From: Mesorhizobium_G sp050247155
GTDB taxonomy: Bacteria > Pseudomonadota > Alphaproteobacteria > Rhizobiales > Rhizobiaceae
Direction of reading: 5' to 3'
Assembly (NCBI GenBank): GCA_050247155.1
Contig: JBFWUS010000022.1
Span: 5,393 to 69,392 of the forward strand
Length of the DNA stretch: 64,000 bases
Under the pieces are notes generated by a model. That model saw only the letters and a program-made list of their open reading frames with translations. It did no database searches and was not told where the DNA came from. Of the stretch, positions 7,064 through 15,595 are shown piece after piece. The position numbers and the translations under genes are program-made. How positions within the stretch are numbered: position 1 is the first letter of the stretch; every line of letters starts with the position of its first letter.

Positions 7064-7716
7064 ACCAGCAGACTGCCGCCGATCGTGAAGGCTTTGGCGC
7101 CTTGATGCTGCGGCTGCGCGCCAGCGGCGTTGCCGCGCCAGCGCTGGTGGACGCTCTGGAAGCAACGCCTCGACGCGGCTTCGTTCCCAGCCAATGGCAA
7201 GATGTTTGCTGGTCGGACCGCATGATACCGATCGGCTGCGGCGAGACGATGGAAGGCGCGGACCTGCAAGCTTCCGTCATCGCCGCCTTGCACATTGAGC
7301 CGGGCCATCGTGTGCTCGAAGTCGGCACCGGTTCAGGTTTCACGGCGGCAATTTTTGCGCGCATGGCGGCCCGTGTTGTCACCGTCGAGCGTTTCCGCAC
7401 ACTGGCCGACGATGCCCGCCGGCGGCTTGAGGCGCTCGGCATTTTTAATGTTCTCGTTAAGCATGCCGACGGTTCTGTCGGTTCGCCGGCGGACGCTCCG
7501 TTTGACCGCATTGTCGTCTGGGCTGCTTTCGATGCTCTTCCGCGCACGTTTTCGGACCAGTTGGCGACGAACGGCATCATGATCGCGCCAATCGGGCCTG
7601 CTGAAGGCGAGCAGGAACTGGCCAAATTGACCAAGGTCGGCAGCCGCTTCGACCGTCACGACATCGCTCATGTTCGCTTGCAGCCGATCGCGCGCGGAGT
7701 GGCGGCAGCGCTCTGA
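7060..7716 (+). CDS. pcm: Protein-L-isoaspartate O-methyltransferase
   Basis: A 218-residue SAM-dependent methyltransferase that initiates repair of isoaspartyl residues in aged proteins. The SAM-binding motif I is VLEVGTGSGFTAAIFARMA (about residues 86-104), preceded by the substrate-side segment CGETMEGADLQASVIAAL, where most family members read GQTISQP or similar; this GETMEGAD variant is a divergence common in alphaproteobacteria. The start ATG overlaps the surE stop. A longer open frame upstream in the same phase overlaps surE completely and is not used. Confidence 0.9.
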   Translation: MNQQTAADREGFGALMLRLRASGVAAPALVDALEATPRRGFVPSQWQDVCWSDRMIPIGCGETMEGADLQASVIAALHIEPGHRVLEVGTGSGFTAAIFARMAARVVTVERFRTLADDARRRLEALGIFNVLVKHADGSVGSPADAPFDRIVVWAAFDALPRTFSDQLATNGIMIAPIGPAEGEQELAKLTKVGSRFDRHDIAHVRLQPIARGVAAAL

Positions 7717-7828
7717 TCAGTGAAGCGCTTTTCGCTCAAATTAGCGGCAAATTCGATCCACTTAACGGCCCGGTAACCTTGACGCGTTTTAATCGCGACG
7801 TTCGGGTTCGAGTACGCGGGTATGTTGT

Positions 7829-9292
7829 ATGCGTAAAATCGTTTCGCGGCGCTGCAAACGCCTTGGGCATGGCGTGGCGCTCCTGGTTGTCGGAAGCCTC
7901 GCGGCGGGATGCTCTTCAGGCATGTCCCGCTTCTCCACCGACGATATCTTTACCGGTTCGACGAACCAGCAAACCGTCGTGGGTTCGAATACCCAGTCCG
8001 CGCCAGCCGCAACATACGCGACGCCGGCGCCGGCCGCTACAAGCGGCAAGGTTGGCCGCAGCAGCCTGCCGCCGATTGGGTCGGCTGCCCCTCGCGCCGA
8101 GACGATGGCTACGGTGGAGCCTGTGAAACGCAAGGCGGCCGAGACAGCCTCGGCTCAGATCGACCCGCTGAGCCGTTCGGTCGAGCGCATCGGCGAATCG
8201 ACGAAGCCGAAGCCCGCAACGATCGCGACCACCGATCCGGCGGGCTGGTCCAGCGCCGGCGGCTCGCAAATTACTGCAAAGGACGGCGAGACCGTATTCA
8301 ATCTTTCGCGTCGCTACGGCGTTCCAGCCGACGTGCTGATGAAGATCAACGGGCTGGATGATTCCGGCGGGTTGAAGACCGGGCAGAAGGTCATCATCCC
8401 GACGTACATCTATTCCGATCGCGCTCCGGTTTCAGCGCCCGACAACAATCCGAAAGTTGCTTCGGCCAAATCCTCGCGTGGCGTGAAGTCGCCGAACGAG
8501 AACGCGCCGCTTCCGGCAGACAACGGAACGAAAAATCTTGCTGTACTCCCCAAGACCCCAAAGACGAAGGAAGCCGGGGAACTAACTGCGCCGGCCGACG
8601 CCAAGGTTCCGGCAGGCAAAGGCGGCAGCTACACGGTTGCCGAAGGCGATAGCCTGTCACGCATCGCGAAAAAACACGGTGTCAGCGTCGCGGATCTCAA
8701 AGCCGCAAACGGTGGCGGCGACGGCGTGCGCATCGGCCAGCAACTCAAGATTCCGGCTGCTGGAGTAGCGGCGGCGAAGGCGCCGAAAATTGACCCGGTG
8801 CAGACTGCGTCGACGCCGCCCAAGCCCGAAAAGCTGGCCGGCTCGGACAAACCGCAGCTCGCCGCCTACACGCCGCCGCAGAAAACCAAGGCGATCGAGG
8901 CCGTCGAAAGCGAGAGCGACGACGCAGCGCCGACGTCGACCGGTATCGGTCGCATGCGCTGGCCGGCCAAGGGCCGGGTCGCGAAATCGCGCGACGGCAT
9001 CGACATCCAGGTGCCGGAGGGCACGGCGGTCAAAGCAGCCGAGAACGGCGTCGTCATTTACGCCGGCGATGGCCTGAAGGATTTCGGCAACACCGTGCTG
9101 GTGCGCCACGAGAACGGCCTCGTCACCGTTTACGGCCACGCCTCGGCACTGAACGTCAAGCGCGGCCAGAAGGTGAAGCGCGGCGACCAGATCGCAACGT
9201 CCGGTATGAGCGGCGAAGCCAAGCAGCCGAAGCTGCATTTCGAGGTGCGCAAGGACTCCGCGCCGGTCGATCCGTCGAAATATCTTGAATAG
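7829..9292 (+). CDS. NlpD-like LysM/M23 lipoprotein (amidase activator)
   Basis: A 487-residue outer-membrane lipoprotein. The signal ends in lipobox LAAG-C (Cys28). LysM peptidoglycan-binding repeats lie at about 148-193 and 268-311, separated by Ala/Pro/Lys-rich linkers, and a LytM/M23 domain occupies about 387-480. The M23 metal site is degenerate: the HxGxD motif reads RDGID and the HxH motif reads KLHFE, as in E. coli NlpD/EnvC. It is therefore probably a non-catalytic activator of cell-wall amidases in daughter-cell separation rather than a hydrolase. Gene order surE-pcm-nlpD supports the NlpD/DipM-type role. The stop is followed by a strong terminator. Confidence 0.85.
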   Translation: MRKIVSRRCKRLGHGVALLVVGSLAAGCSSGMSRFSTDDIFTGSTNQQTVVGSNTQSAPAATYATPAPAATSGKVGRSSLPPIGSAAPRAETMATVEPVKRKAAETASAQIDPLSRSVERIGESTKPKPATIATTDPAGWSSAGGSQITAKDGETVFNLSRRYGVPADVLMKINGLDDSGGLKTGQKVIIPTYIYSDRAPVSAPDNNPKVASAKSSRGVKSPNENAPLPADNGTKNLAVLPKTPKTKEAGELTAPADAKVPAGKGGSYTVAEGDSLSRIAKKHGVSVADLKAANGGGDGVRIGQQLKIPAAGVAAAKAPKIDPVQTASTPPKPEKLAGSDKPQLAAYTPPQKTKAIEAVESESDDAAPTSTGIGRMRWPAKGRVAKSRDGIDIQVPEGTAVKAAENGVVIYAGDGLKDFGNTVLVRHENGLVTVYGHASALNVKRGQKVKRGDQIATSGMSGEAKQPKLHFEVRKDSAPVDPSKYLE

Positions 9293-9313
9293 CCTGGATT
9301 CGAACTGCCTGTG

Positions 9314-9340
9314 AAAACGCCCGCCGACCGGCGGGCGTTT
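9314..9340. terminator. Bidirectional terminator between the NlpD-like gene and the DUF815 gene
   Basis: AACGCCCGCC-GACC-GGCGGGCGTT forms a 10-bp stem with A-runs on the left and T-runs on the right, so it can act for both convergent genes: the lipoprotein ending at 9292 and the ATPase ending at 9349. Confidence 0.85.
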
Positions 9341-9348
9341 CGTTTGCG

Positions 9349-10224
9349 CTATTCCTTCAGCGCTTTCCGCAGCCGCCCCGCCAGATCCTGCACGAACTGC
9401 CATGCGACACGGCCGGAGCGCGCGCCGCGCGTCGTCGCCCATTCCAGGGCTTCGGCGCGCAGTTGCTCGGCTTCGATAGGCAACTCGTGATAGCGGACAT
9501 AGCCGTCAATCATGTCGAGATATTCATCCTGGCTGCATTTGTGAAAACCAAGCCAGAGACCAAACCGATCCGACAGAGACACCTTTTCCTCGACCGCCTC
9601 CGACGGGTTGATGGCGGTCGAGCGTTCATTGTCGATCATGTCGCGCGGCAGGAGATGCCGGCGGTTCGAGGTGGCGTAGAAGATGACGTTGGCCGGGCGA
9701 CCTTCGACGCCGCCTTCAAGCGCCGCTTTGAGCGATTTGTAGGACGTATCGTCATGGTCGAACGACAGATCGTCGCAGAACAGGATGAAGCGAAAGGGTT
9801 CCGCCTTCAGGATCGTCATCAGCTTTGGCAGCGTGTCGATATCCTCACGGTGAATCTCCACCAGTTTCAAAGGTTTGTCGCCTTTTCCGGATTCGATGAT
9901 TGCGGCATGCACGGCCTTCACCAGGGAAGACTTGCCCATGCCGCGCGCGCCCCACAGAAGCACGTTGTTGGCCGGCAGTCCGGCGGCAAAGCGCTCGGTA
10001 TTGTCAAAAAGGATGTCGCGCACGCGGTCGACACCACGGATCAGGCCAATGTCGATCCGATTGACGCGTTTCACTGGGTCGAGCACACCCGGCTCGGCAT
10101 TCCACACGAAGCAATCGGCGGCGACAAGGTCGGCGGCTGGCACAGCGGCCGGGGCCAGGCGTCCGATTGTCTCGATGAGCAAATCAAGCTTGGCGTTGAG
10201 CGTATTGATGGGGTCGGTCGACAT
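9349..10224 (-). CDS. DUF815 family AAA ATPase
   Basis: A 291-residue P-loop ATPase of the DUF815 family (COG2607), whose function is not established. Walker A is LLWGARGMGKSSLVKA (about residues 90-105) and Walker B is FILFCDDLSFD; a sensor-like YATSNRRHLLP and an arginine-bearing LSDRFGLWLGF follow. The acidic VWNAEPGVLDPVKRVNRIDI segment before Walker A is typical of the family. It reads from the opposite strand, away from yajC and toward the shared terminator at 9314, and often neighbours yajC-secDF in rhizobia, which suggests but does not show a link to secretion or membrane assembly. Confidence 0.85.
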   Translation of the reverse strand: MSTDPINTLNAKLDLLIETIGRLAPAAVPAADLVAADCFVWNAEPGVLDPVKRVNRIDIGLIRGVDRVRDILFDNTERFAAGLPANNVLLWGARGMGKSSLVKAVHAAIIESGKGDKPLKLVEIHREDIDTLPKLMTILKAEPFRFILFCDDLSFDHDDTSYKSLKAALEGGVEGRPANVIFYATSNRRHLLPRDMIDNERSTAINPSEAVEEKVSLSDRFGLWLGFHKCSQDEYLDMIDGYVRYHELPIEAEQLRAEALEWATTRGARSGRVAWQFVQDLAGRLRKALKE

Positions 10225-10317
10225 GGCGCCTGCTGAAACACGTAAAATTCATTGTGCGCGGCGCGTCTAACACGGGAAATCCGGGGCGCAAAGCGGCCAA
10301 GACCGGTCGATCGCCTG

Positions 10318-10345
10318 TTGCATTGGAGGCTTTTGCGACTATATT
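10318..10345 (+). promoter_or_regulatory. Putative sigma-70 promoter of yajC-secDF
   Basis: TTGCAT (10318-10323) and TATATT (10340-10345) with a 16-bp spacer, upstream of yajC in the gap that diverges from the DUF815 gene. Matches to the consensus are good for both hexamers; no experimental start is known. Confidence 0.45.
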
Positions 10346-10359
10346 CCGCGCAAATTTCC

Positions 10360-10384
10360 GGCCGGGGCGCTCCCCGGCCCGTTT
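10360..10384 (+). terminator. Perfect GC hairpin with T-run in the yajC leader
   Basis: GGCCGGGG-CGCT-CCCCGGCC (10360-10379) is followed by CGTTTTC. It has the form of an intrinsic terminator but lies just after the putative -10 box and 22 bp before the yajC ATG, so on the + strand it would be the first thing transcribed. It may stabilise or attenuate the message. Confidence 0.5.
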
Positions 10385-10405
10385 TCATTTGCTCTGGAGA
10401 ATTGA

Positions 10406-10747
10406 ATGTTTGTGACCCCGGCTTACGCGCAGGCCACAGGTGGCAGTGCCGACGTTTTCATCAGCATCGTGCACTTCATTCTGATCTTCGTCATCATGTA
10501 TTTCATGATTATCCGCCCGCAGCGGACCCAGTTGAAGAAGCGCGGCGAGATGCTGGCCGCGCTCCGGCGCGGCGACACGGTGGTGACCGGCGGCGGCTTC
10601 GTCGGCAAGGTGACCAAGGTCAATGACGGCAGCGACGAACTCGAGGTCGATCTCGGCAATGGTGTCAAAGTGACGGCCATCCGCGCCACGATTGCCGACG
10701 TACGCGTCAAGGGCCAGCCCGTCGCCAACGAAAACGTCAAGAAGTAA
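10406..10747 (+). CDS. yajC: Preprotein translocase subunit YajC
   Basis: A 113-residue inner-membrane accessory of the Sec translocon that associates with SecDF. One N-terminal transmembrane helix (VHFILIFVIMYFMIIRPQRT, about residues 21-40) is followed by a small cytoplasmic domain beginning LKKRGEMLAALRRGDTVVTG and GGFVGKVTKV, all typical. The start at 10406 has TGGAGA five bases upstream. secDF follows in the same direction, separated by a 178-bp palindromic element rather than the usual short gap. Confidence 0.94.
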   Translation: MFVTPAYAQATGGSADVFISIVHFILIFVIMYFMIIRPQRTQLKKRGEMLAALRRGDTVVTGGGFVGKVTKVNDGSDELEVDLGNGVKVTAIRATIADVRVKGQPVANENVKK

Positions 10748-10775
10748 CCGCATTCGCGGCGTATCCGGCGAGTAA

Positions 10776-10953
10776 GAGCAATGTCCGATCAGATTGAACC
10801 ATTCTGCCGGCCCGGCCCTTCGGGTTTGCGTTTGGCAGACGCCCACGTTGTCAGGCCGCTCGGCCGATGAACCACATCGACCTTCGCGTCCTTCCTAGTG
10901 GGTCGCCTCGCCAAACGGCAAACAGAATGATTCAATCTGGTCGGACATTGCTC
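10776..10953. repeat. Long imperfect palindrome between yajC and secDF
   Basis: The arms GAGCAATGTCCGATCAGATT... (10776-10806) and ...AATCTGGTCGGACATTGCTC (10923-10953) are 31-bp inverted copies with two mismatches. The symmetry continues inward (TTTGCGTTTGGC against GCCAAACGGCAAA) after an 18-base insertion, CCGGCCCGGCCCTTCGGG, in the left arm. It has no gene and resembles a non-autonomous palindromic element or MITE-like repeat. The transcript from yajC into secDF must cross it. Confidence 0.75.
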
Positions 10954-10983
10954 TAAGTTCGCCGGCCGAACGGAACAGGCAGA

Positions 10984-13545
10984 ATGCTTTATTTCTCCCG
11001 CTGGAAAACCATTTCGATCTGGGCGGTCGTGCTGCTTGGCGTGATCTTCTCGATCCCCAACGTTCTGCCGCAGTCCACGTTGGATGCCTTGCCGTCATGG
11101 GCGCCGAAAAAGCCGATGACGCTGGGTCTCGACCTGCAGGGCGGCTCGCACATCCTCATGGCTGTCGACCAAAAAGACCTGATCGGAGACCGTCTTCAGG
11201 CGACGCGCGACGATATCCGCACCATGCTGCGCGACGCCAAGATCGGCTATACCGGCCTTTCCGGCACTGACCGCACGGTGCAGGTACGCATCAGCGAAGC
11301 GAACGAGGTCGAAAAGGCCAAGGAAGCGCTGAAGAATCTCGTTGCGCCGATCGCATCCGGCCTGTTTACCGGCGGTTCGATCATCGAGCTATCGCTTGAA
11401 GAACCGGAACCCGGCCTGCTGCGCTACACGCTGACCGATGAAGGCGTCGACTACCGCATGCGCAACGCGGTGACGCAGTCGATCGAGGTTATCGAGCGCC
11501 GCGTCAACGAACTCGGCACCACCGAGCCGATCATCCAGCGTCAGGGCGCAGACCGTATCCTAGTTCAGGTGCCGGGTCTGCAGGACCCGCAGCGGCTGAA
11601 GGAAATTCTCGGCCAGACCGCCAAACTGACCTTCCAGATGGTCGACGTCACGATGACGGCGCAGGAGGCTATCAACGGCCGCGCGCCTGCTGGCTCGACC
11701 GTGATGTATTCGACCGACGATCCGCCGGTGCCATATCTGATCGAGAGCCGGGTCATCGTCTCCGGTGAGAACCTGGTCGATGCGCAGGCCACCTTCGACC
11801 AGCGCACCAGCGAACCGGTCGTCTCGTTCCGCTTTGATGCCAAGGGCGCTGCGCGGTTTGGCCAGGCGACACAGCAGAATGTCGGCCGGCCCTTCGCCAT
11901 CATTCTCGACAACGAAGTCATCTCGGCGCCGCGCATCAACGAGCCAATTCTGGGTGGCTCCGGCCAGATTTCCGGCAATTTCACACCGGAAAGCGCCAAC
12001 GATCTGGCTGTGCTGTTGCGCGCCGGCGCACTACCCGCCGACCTGACAATTGTTGAAGAGCGCACGGTCGGTCCGAGCCTGGGCGCAGACTCGATCTATG
12101 ATGGCAAGGTAGCCTCGGTTATCGCCGGCATCCTCGTCGTCGCCTTCATGATCATTGCCTACGGCACGCTGGGCGTGATCGCGAACATCGCGTTGGCGGC
12201 CAACGTTGCGCTGATTATCGCGATCCTCTCCGTGCTCGGCGCGACGCTGACCATGCCCGGCATCGCCGGCATCATCCTGACCGTCGGTATGGCGGTCGAT
12301 TCCAACGTGATCATTTATGAGCGCGTGCGCGAAGAGCGACGGCTCGGGCGTTCGCTCGTGCAATCGCTCGATAGCGGCTTCGCACGGGCGCTGGCTACGA
12401 TCGTCGACGCGAACTTCACCACCTTCATCGCGGCTGTGATCCTGTTCTATCTCGGCTCTGGTCCCGTGCGCGGTTTCGCCGTGACGCTGGCCATCGGCAT
12501 CATCACCACCGTCTTCACGGCCTTTACACTGACCCGCTGGCTGGTGTCTGTCTGGCTACGGCGCGCCAAGCCAAAGGAACTGCCGAACGGCCTCATCCGC
12601 TTCATCCCGGATGATACGAAACTGCCCTTCATGTCATGGCGTCGTTACGCGTTCGGCCTGTCGGCGGCGCTATCGATAGCGGCGACAATTGCCTTCTTTT
12701 CCATTGAGATGAATTACGGCATCGACTTCCGGGGCGGCACCTCGATCGAGGTCCAGGCAAAACAGGGCGCCGCCGATTCAGGTGACGTCCGCAACAGGCT
12801 AGGCGAACTCAACCTGGGTGACGTTCAGGTGCAGAATTTCGGTTCGGATCGGGAATTGCTGATCCGCATCGAAGGGCAGGGGCTTGGCGATAGCGGCGAG
12901 CAGACTGTTGTCGACCGCGTGCGCGCCGAGTTGCAGGACACTTACGATTTCCGGCGGGTTGAGTCGGTCGGCCCAACGGTTTCGTCGGAGCTTGCCTGGA
13001 ACGGCACGATGGGCATTTTGGCGTCGCTTGTAGCGATGCTGATTTACATCTGGTTTCGCTTCGAATGGCAGTTCGGCGTCGGCGCGGTCATCGCGACCGT
13101 GCACGACGTGACGATGATGGTCGGCCTCTATGTCGTGACGGGGTTGGAATTCAACCTGACCAGTATCGCGGCTGTCCTCACCATTGTCGGCTACTCGATC
13201 AACGACACCGTCGTGGTGTACGACCGGGTGCGTGAGAACCTGCGCAAATACAAGAAGATGCCGATCGAGCAATTGCTCGATCTGTCGATGAACCAGACGC
13301 TGTCGCGCACCATTCTGACCGGCGTGACGACGCTCCTGGCCCTCATTGCGCTGTACCTGTTCGGCGGCGAGGTCATCCGTTCCTTCGTGTTCGCCATGAT
13401 CTTCGGTATTCTGGTCGGCACCTATTCGTCAGTGTTCGTCGCGGGCCCGCTGCTGATCCTGTTCAGGCTGCGCCCGGATGAGGCCGGCCCGGACGGGCAG
13501 CGGGAATCGACCTTCCCGACGAGCGTCCAGCCATCGAAGGGTTAG
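10984..13545 (+). CDS. secDF: Fused protein translocase subunits SecD-SecF
   Basis: An 853-residue RND-type membrane protein in which SecD (about 1-530) and SecF (about 555-830) are fused; it uses the proton gradient to pull proteins across after SecA. The SecD part shows GLDLQGGSHILMAVD in the first periplasmic region, EVIERRVNELGTTEPIIQRQ, and GIAGIILTVGMAVDSNVIIY in TM4. The SecF part shows YGIDFRGGTSIEV and TIVGYSINDTVVVYDRVREN. Fused SecDF is normal in Rhizobiales. The start ATG 10984 has only a weak AGGCAGA upstream. It is co-directional with yajC, and the next small gene follows after 3 bp. Confidence 0.96.
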   Translation: MLYFSRWKTISIWAVVLLGVIFSIPNVLPQSTLDALPSWAPKKPMTLGLDLQGGSHILMAVDQKDLIGDRLQATRDDIRTMLRDAKIGYTGLSGTDRTVQVRISEANEVEKAKEALKNLVAPIASGLFTGGSIIELSLEEPEPGLLRYTLTDEGVDYRMRNAVTQSIEVIERRVNELGTTEPIIQRQGADRILVQVPGLQDPQRLKEILGQTAKLTFQMVDVTMTAQEAINGRAPAGSTVMYSTDDPPVPYLIESRVIVSGENLVDAQATFDQRTSEPVVSFRFDAKGAARFGQATQQNVGRPFAIILDNEVISAPRINEPILGGSGQISGNFTPESANDLAVLLRAGALPADLTIVEERTVGPSLGADSIYDGKVASVIAGILVVAFMIIAYGTLGVIANIALAANVALIIAILSVLGATLTMPGIAGIILTVGMAVDSNVIIYERVREERRLGRSLVQSLDSGFARALATIVDANFTTFIAAVILFYLGSGPVRGFAVTLAIGIITTVFTAFTLTRWLVSVWLRRAKPKELPNGLIRFIPDDTKLPFMSWRRYAFGLSAALSIAATIAFFSIEMNYGIDFRGGTSIEVQAKQGAADSGDVRNRLGELNLGDVQVQNFGSDRELLIRIEGQGLGDSGEQTVVDRVRAELQDTYDFRRVESVGPTVSSELAWNGTMGILASLVAMLIYIWFRFEWQFGVGAVIATVHDVTMMVGLYVVTGLEFNLTSIAAVLTIVGYSINDTVVVYDRVRENLRKYKKMPIEQLLDLSMNQTLSRTILTGVTTLLALIALYLFGGEVIRSFVFAMIFGILVGTYSSVFVAGPLLILFRLRPDEAGPDGQRESTFPTSVQPSKG

Positions 13546-13548
13546 GCC

Positions 13549-13935
13549 TTGGCCGGGATCATAATGCGCGAAGCGCATTTTCCCGGCCGCGCGCCGCTTG
13601 ATGCCTATCGCAATGGCGGTTTCCGCTTTGCGGATATGTCGCATCGCGGCTCGATTCTGTGCCTGCCGTCCGGTATCCACGGCTGGCAACCTGCGGACCC
13701 GGATAATCTGACTGTCGAGGATTTTGCAAAACTGCTGGCCGAAGCGGACGGCATTCAGGTTCTTCTGGTCGGTACCGGCAAGACGCTGAAGCCGCTGCCG
13801 AAGGTGCTGCGCGAGGCATTGCGGGAAGCCAAGATCTCGGCCGATCCGATGTCAACGGGCGCCGCCGTGCGCACTTACAACGTACTGCTCGCCGAAGATC
13901 GCGCGGTCGCCGCGGCGCTGGTGGCTGTGGAGTAG
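13549..13935 (+). CDS. Mth938/NDUFAF3-domain protein (DUF498)
   Basis: A 128-residue protein of the Mth938 family. The mitochondrial relative NDUFAF3 is a complex I assembly factor; bacterial function is not established. It is recognised by the FPGRAPLDAYRNGGFRFADM and HRGSILCLPSGIHGWQP segments and the VLLVGTGKTLKPLPK loop. The TTG start at 13549 is three bases past the secDF stop and includes the AGIIMREAHF strand seen in relatives; the first in-frame ATG is 13564. Adjacency to secDF is common in alphaproteobacteria and suggests co-transcription. It is followed by the second repeat copy. Confidence 0.82.
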   Translation: MAGIIMREAHFPGRAPLDAYRNGGFRFADMSHRGSILCLPSGIHGWQPADPDNLTVEDFAKLLAEADGIQVLLVGTGKTLKPLPKVLREALREAKISADPMSTGAAVRTYNVLLAEDRAVAAALVAVE

Positions 13936-13960
13936 AGGAACGAGGTACCGGATTGAAACG

Positions 13961-14090
13961 ACCCCCCTCTGTCCTGCCGGACATCTCCCCCTCAAGGGGG
14001 GAGATCAGCAGCTTCGACGGTTGGCGAAACCCTTGCGGACGGCCGATCTCCCCCCTTGAGGGGGAGATGTCCGGCAGGACAGAGGGAGGT
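13961..14090. repeat. Palindromic intergenic repeat, copy 2 (RIME-like)
   Basis: A compact form of the element at 6071: the left arm ACCCCCCTCTGTCCTGCCGG, then ACATCTCCCCCTCAAGGGG, is inverted at the right end as CCCCTTGAGGGGGAGATGT, then CCGGCAGGACAGAGGGAGGT. The middle contains the same TTGGCGAAACC core as copy 1. It fills the gap between the Mth938-like gene and cobQ and could fold into a long hairpin that acts as a terminator. Confidence 0.78.
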
Positions 14091-14123
14091 CGTCGAAAAT
14101 TTGCAAAGGCGGTTGCTTAATCC

Positions 14124-15593
14124 ATGCCCCGCGCGATCATGCTCCAGGGCACGGGCTCAGACGTCGGCAAGAGCGTGCTGGTTGCCGGATTGTGCCGCGC
14201 CGCAAAGCTGCGGGGTTTAAGCGTCAGGCCTTTCAAGCCGCAGAACATGTCGAACAACGCCGCCGTTGCCGCAATACCGGGAGAAGGACGCGAAGGCGAA
14301 ATCGGCCGCGCGCAATGGCTGCAAGCCTTGGCCTGCGGTGTCGAGCCGACGGTTCACATGAACCCCGTACTGCTCAAGCCGCAGTCTGAAACCGGCTCCC
14401 AGATCATCGTACAGGGAAAGATGGTCGGCGAAGCGCGGGCGCGCGATTATCAGACGCTCAAACCGAAGCTCATGGACGCTGTGTTGGAGTCCTGGGAGCG
14501 GCTCGGCGAAGGCGCCGACCTGATCATCGTGGAAGGGGCCGGTTCGCCGACCGAGATCAATCTGCGGTCGCGCGATATTGCGAATATGGGCTTTGCCACG
14601 CGCGCCATCGTGCCGGTGATTCTGGTCGGCGACATCGACAGGGGCGGGGTGATCGCCTCGATTGCCGGAACGCATCTCATTCTGGCCGACGAAGATCGTG
14701 CCATGATTGTCGGCTATCTGATCAATAAATTCCGTGGCGACGGCAGTCTGTTCGTCGACGGCATCAAGGCGATCGACCGTTTCACCGGCTGGCCATGTTT
14801 TGGCGTCGTCCCGTGGCTGAAGGCTGCGGCGTTGCTTCCAGCAGAGGATTCGGTTGCCTTGGAGCGTCTTTCGGGCGCGAGACCGGGTGCGTTGAAGGTG
14901 GCGGTGCCGATTCTCGGGCGCATCTCGAATTTCGACGATCTTGATCCTCTGAAGGCCGAGCCATCCGTGGAGGTTGTCTTCGTGCGGCCCGGCCAGCCCC
15001 TGCCGGCGGATGCCGCGTTGGTTGTCCTGCCCGGCTCCAAGTCGACCATCGCCGACTTGCAGGCATTCCGTGCCAATGGCTGGGACGCCGATCTGGCGGC
15101 GCATCGTCATAGGGGCGGCGCGATCGTGGGCATCTGTGGCGGCTATCAGATGCTGGGCCGTGTCGTGCGCGATCCCCATGGCATCGAAGGCAGCGTGAAA
15201 GAGGCGGCGGGACTTGGACTTCTGGACGTCGAAACGATCATGCGGCCCGAAAAGACGGTTCGCAATTCGACGGCACGTTCCGTGCACTTCAATCAGCTCC
15301 TGTCCGGCTACGAGATACATCTCGGCAGCACGACCGGCCCGGATTGCTCGAGGCCGGCGATCACGCTAAATGGGAAACCCGACGGCGCGACTTCCGCTGA
15401 CGGCAAAGTGTTCGGTTGCTATCTGCACGGCCTGTTTGGGGCGACCGGTTTCCGTCAAAAGTTTCTCGGCTCGCTCGGCATAGAAGCCTCCGGTGTCGAT
15501 CATCGCGCAGCGGTGGAGACCGCGCTGGACGAGATTGCGTCAGAACTCGAACAACATCTCGACGTCGACGCGATCATCGACGCCGCGCGATAG
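14124..15593 (+). CDS. cobQ: Cobyric acid synthase (adenosylcobyric acid synthase)
   Basis: A 489-residue enzyme amidating positions b, d, e and g of adenosylcobyrinic a,c-diamide in cobalamin synthesis. The N-terminal ATP-binding domain has the dethiobiotin-synthetase-like P-loop QGTGSDVGKSVLVAGLCRA (about residues 8-26) and RPFKPQNMSNNA. The C-terminal class I glutamine amidotransferase domain has Cys338 in AIVGICGGYQMLGR and the His of CYLHGLFG. The gene stands alone here, without other cob genes, and no cobalamin riboswitch was recognised upstream, where the repeat lies. Its stop is 2 bp from the convergent VOC gene. Confidence 0.95.
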   Translation: MPRAIMLQGTGSDVGKSVLVAGLCRAAKLRGLSVRPFKPQNMSNNAAVAAIPGEGREGEIGRAQWLQALACGVEPTVHMNPVLLKPQSETGSQIIVQGKMVGEARARDYQTLKPKLMDAVLESWERLGEGADLIIVEGAGSPTEINLRSRDIANMGFATRAIVPVILVGDIDRGGVIASIAGTHLILADEDRAMIVGYLINKFRGDGSLFVDGIKAIDRFTGWPCFGVVPWLKAAALLPAEDSVALERLSGARPGALKVAVPILGRISNFDDLDPLKAEPSVEVVFVRPGQPLPADAALVVLPGSKSTIADLQAFRANGWDADLAAHRHRGGAIVGICGGYQMLGRVVRDPHGIEGSVKEAAGLGLLDVETIMRPEKTVRNSTARSVHFNQLLSGYEIHLGSTTGPDCSRPAITLNGKPDGATSADGKVFGCYLHGLFGATGFRQKFLGSLGIEASGVDHRAAVETALDEIASELEQHLDVDAIIDAAR

Positions 15594-15595
15594 AC

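Noticed and set aside
7762..7777. CtrA-like site TTAA-N7-GTAAC upstream of the NlpD-like gene
   Set aside because: It has one mismatch to the TTAA-N7-TTAAC consensus, and such near-matches are expected by chance, so it is not called.
13936..14123. Possible cobalamin riboswitch before cobQ
   Set aside because: The gap is almost entirely the palindromic repeat; no B12-box-like sequence was seen.
14217..15320. Long antisense open frame opposite cobQ
   Set aside because: cobQ has complete catalytic motifs on the + strand; the antisense frame is a codon-bias mirror. The same holds for antisense frames opposite ligA (46679-47833) and ndvA (36886-37935).
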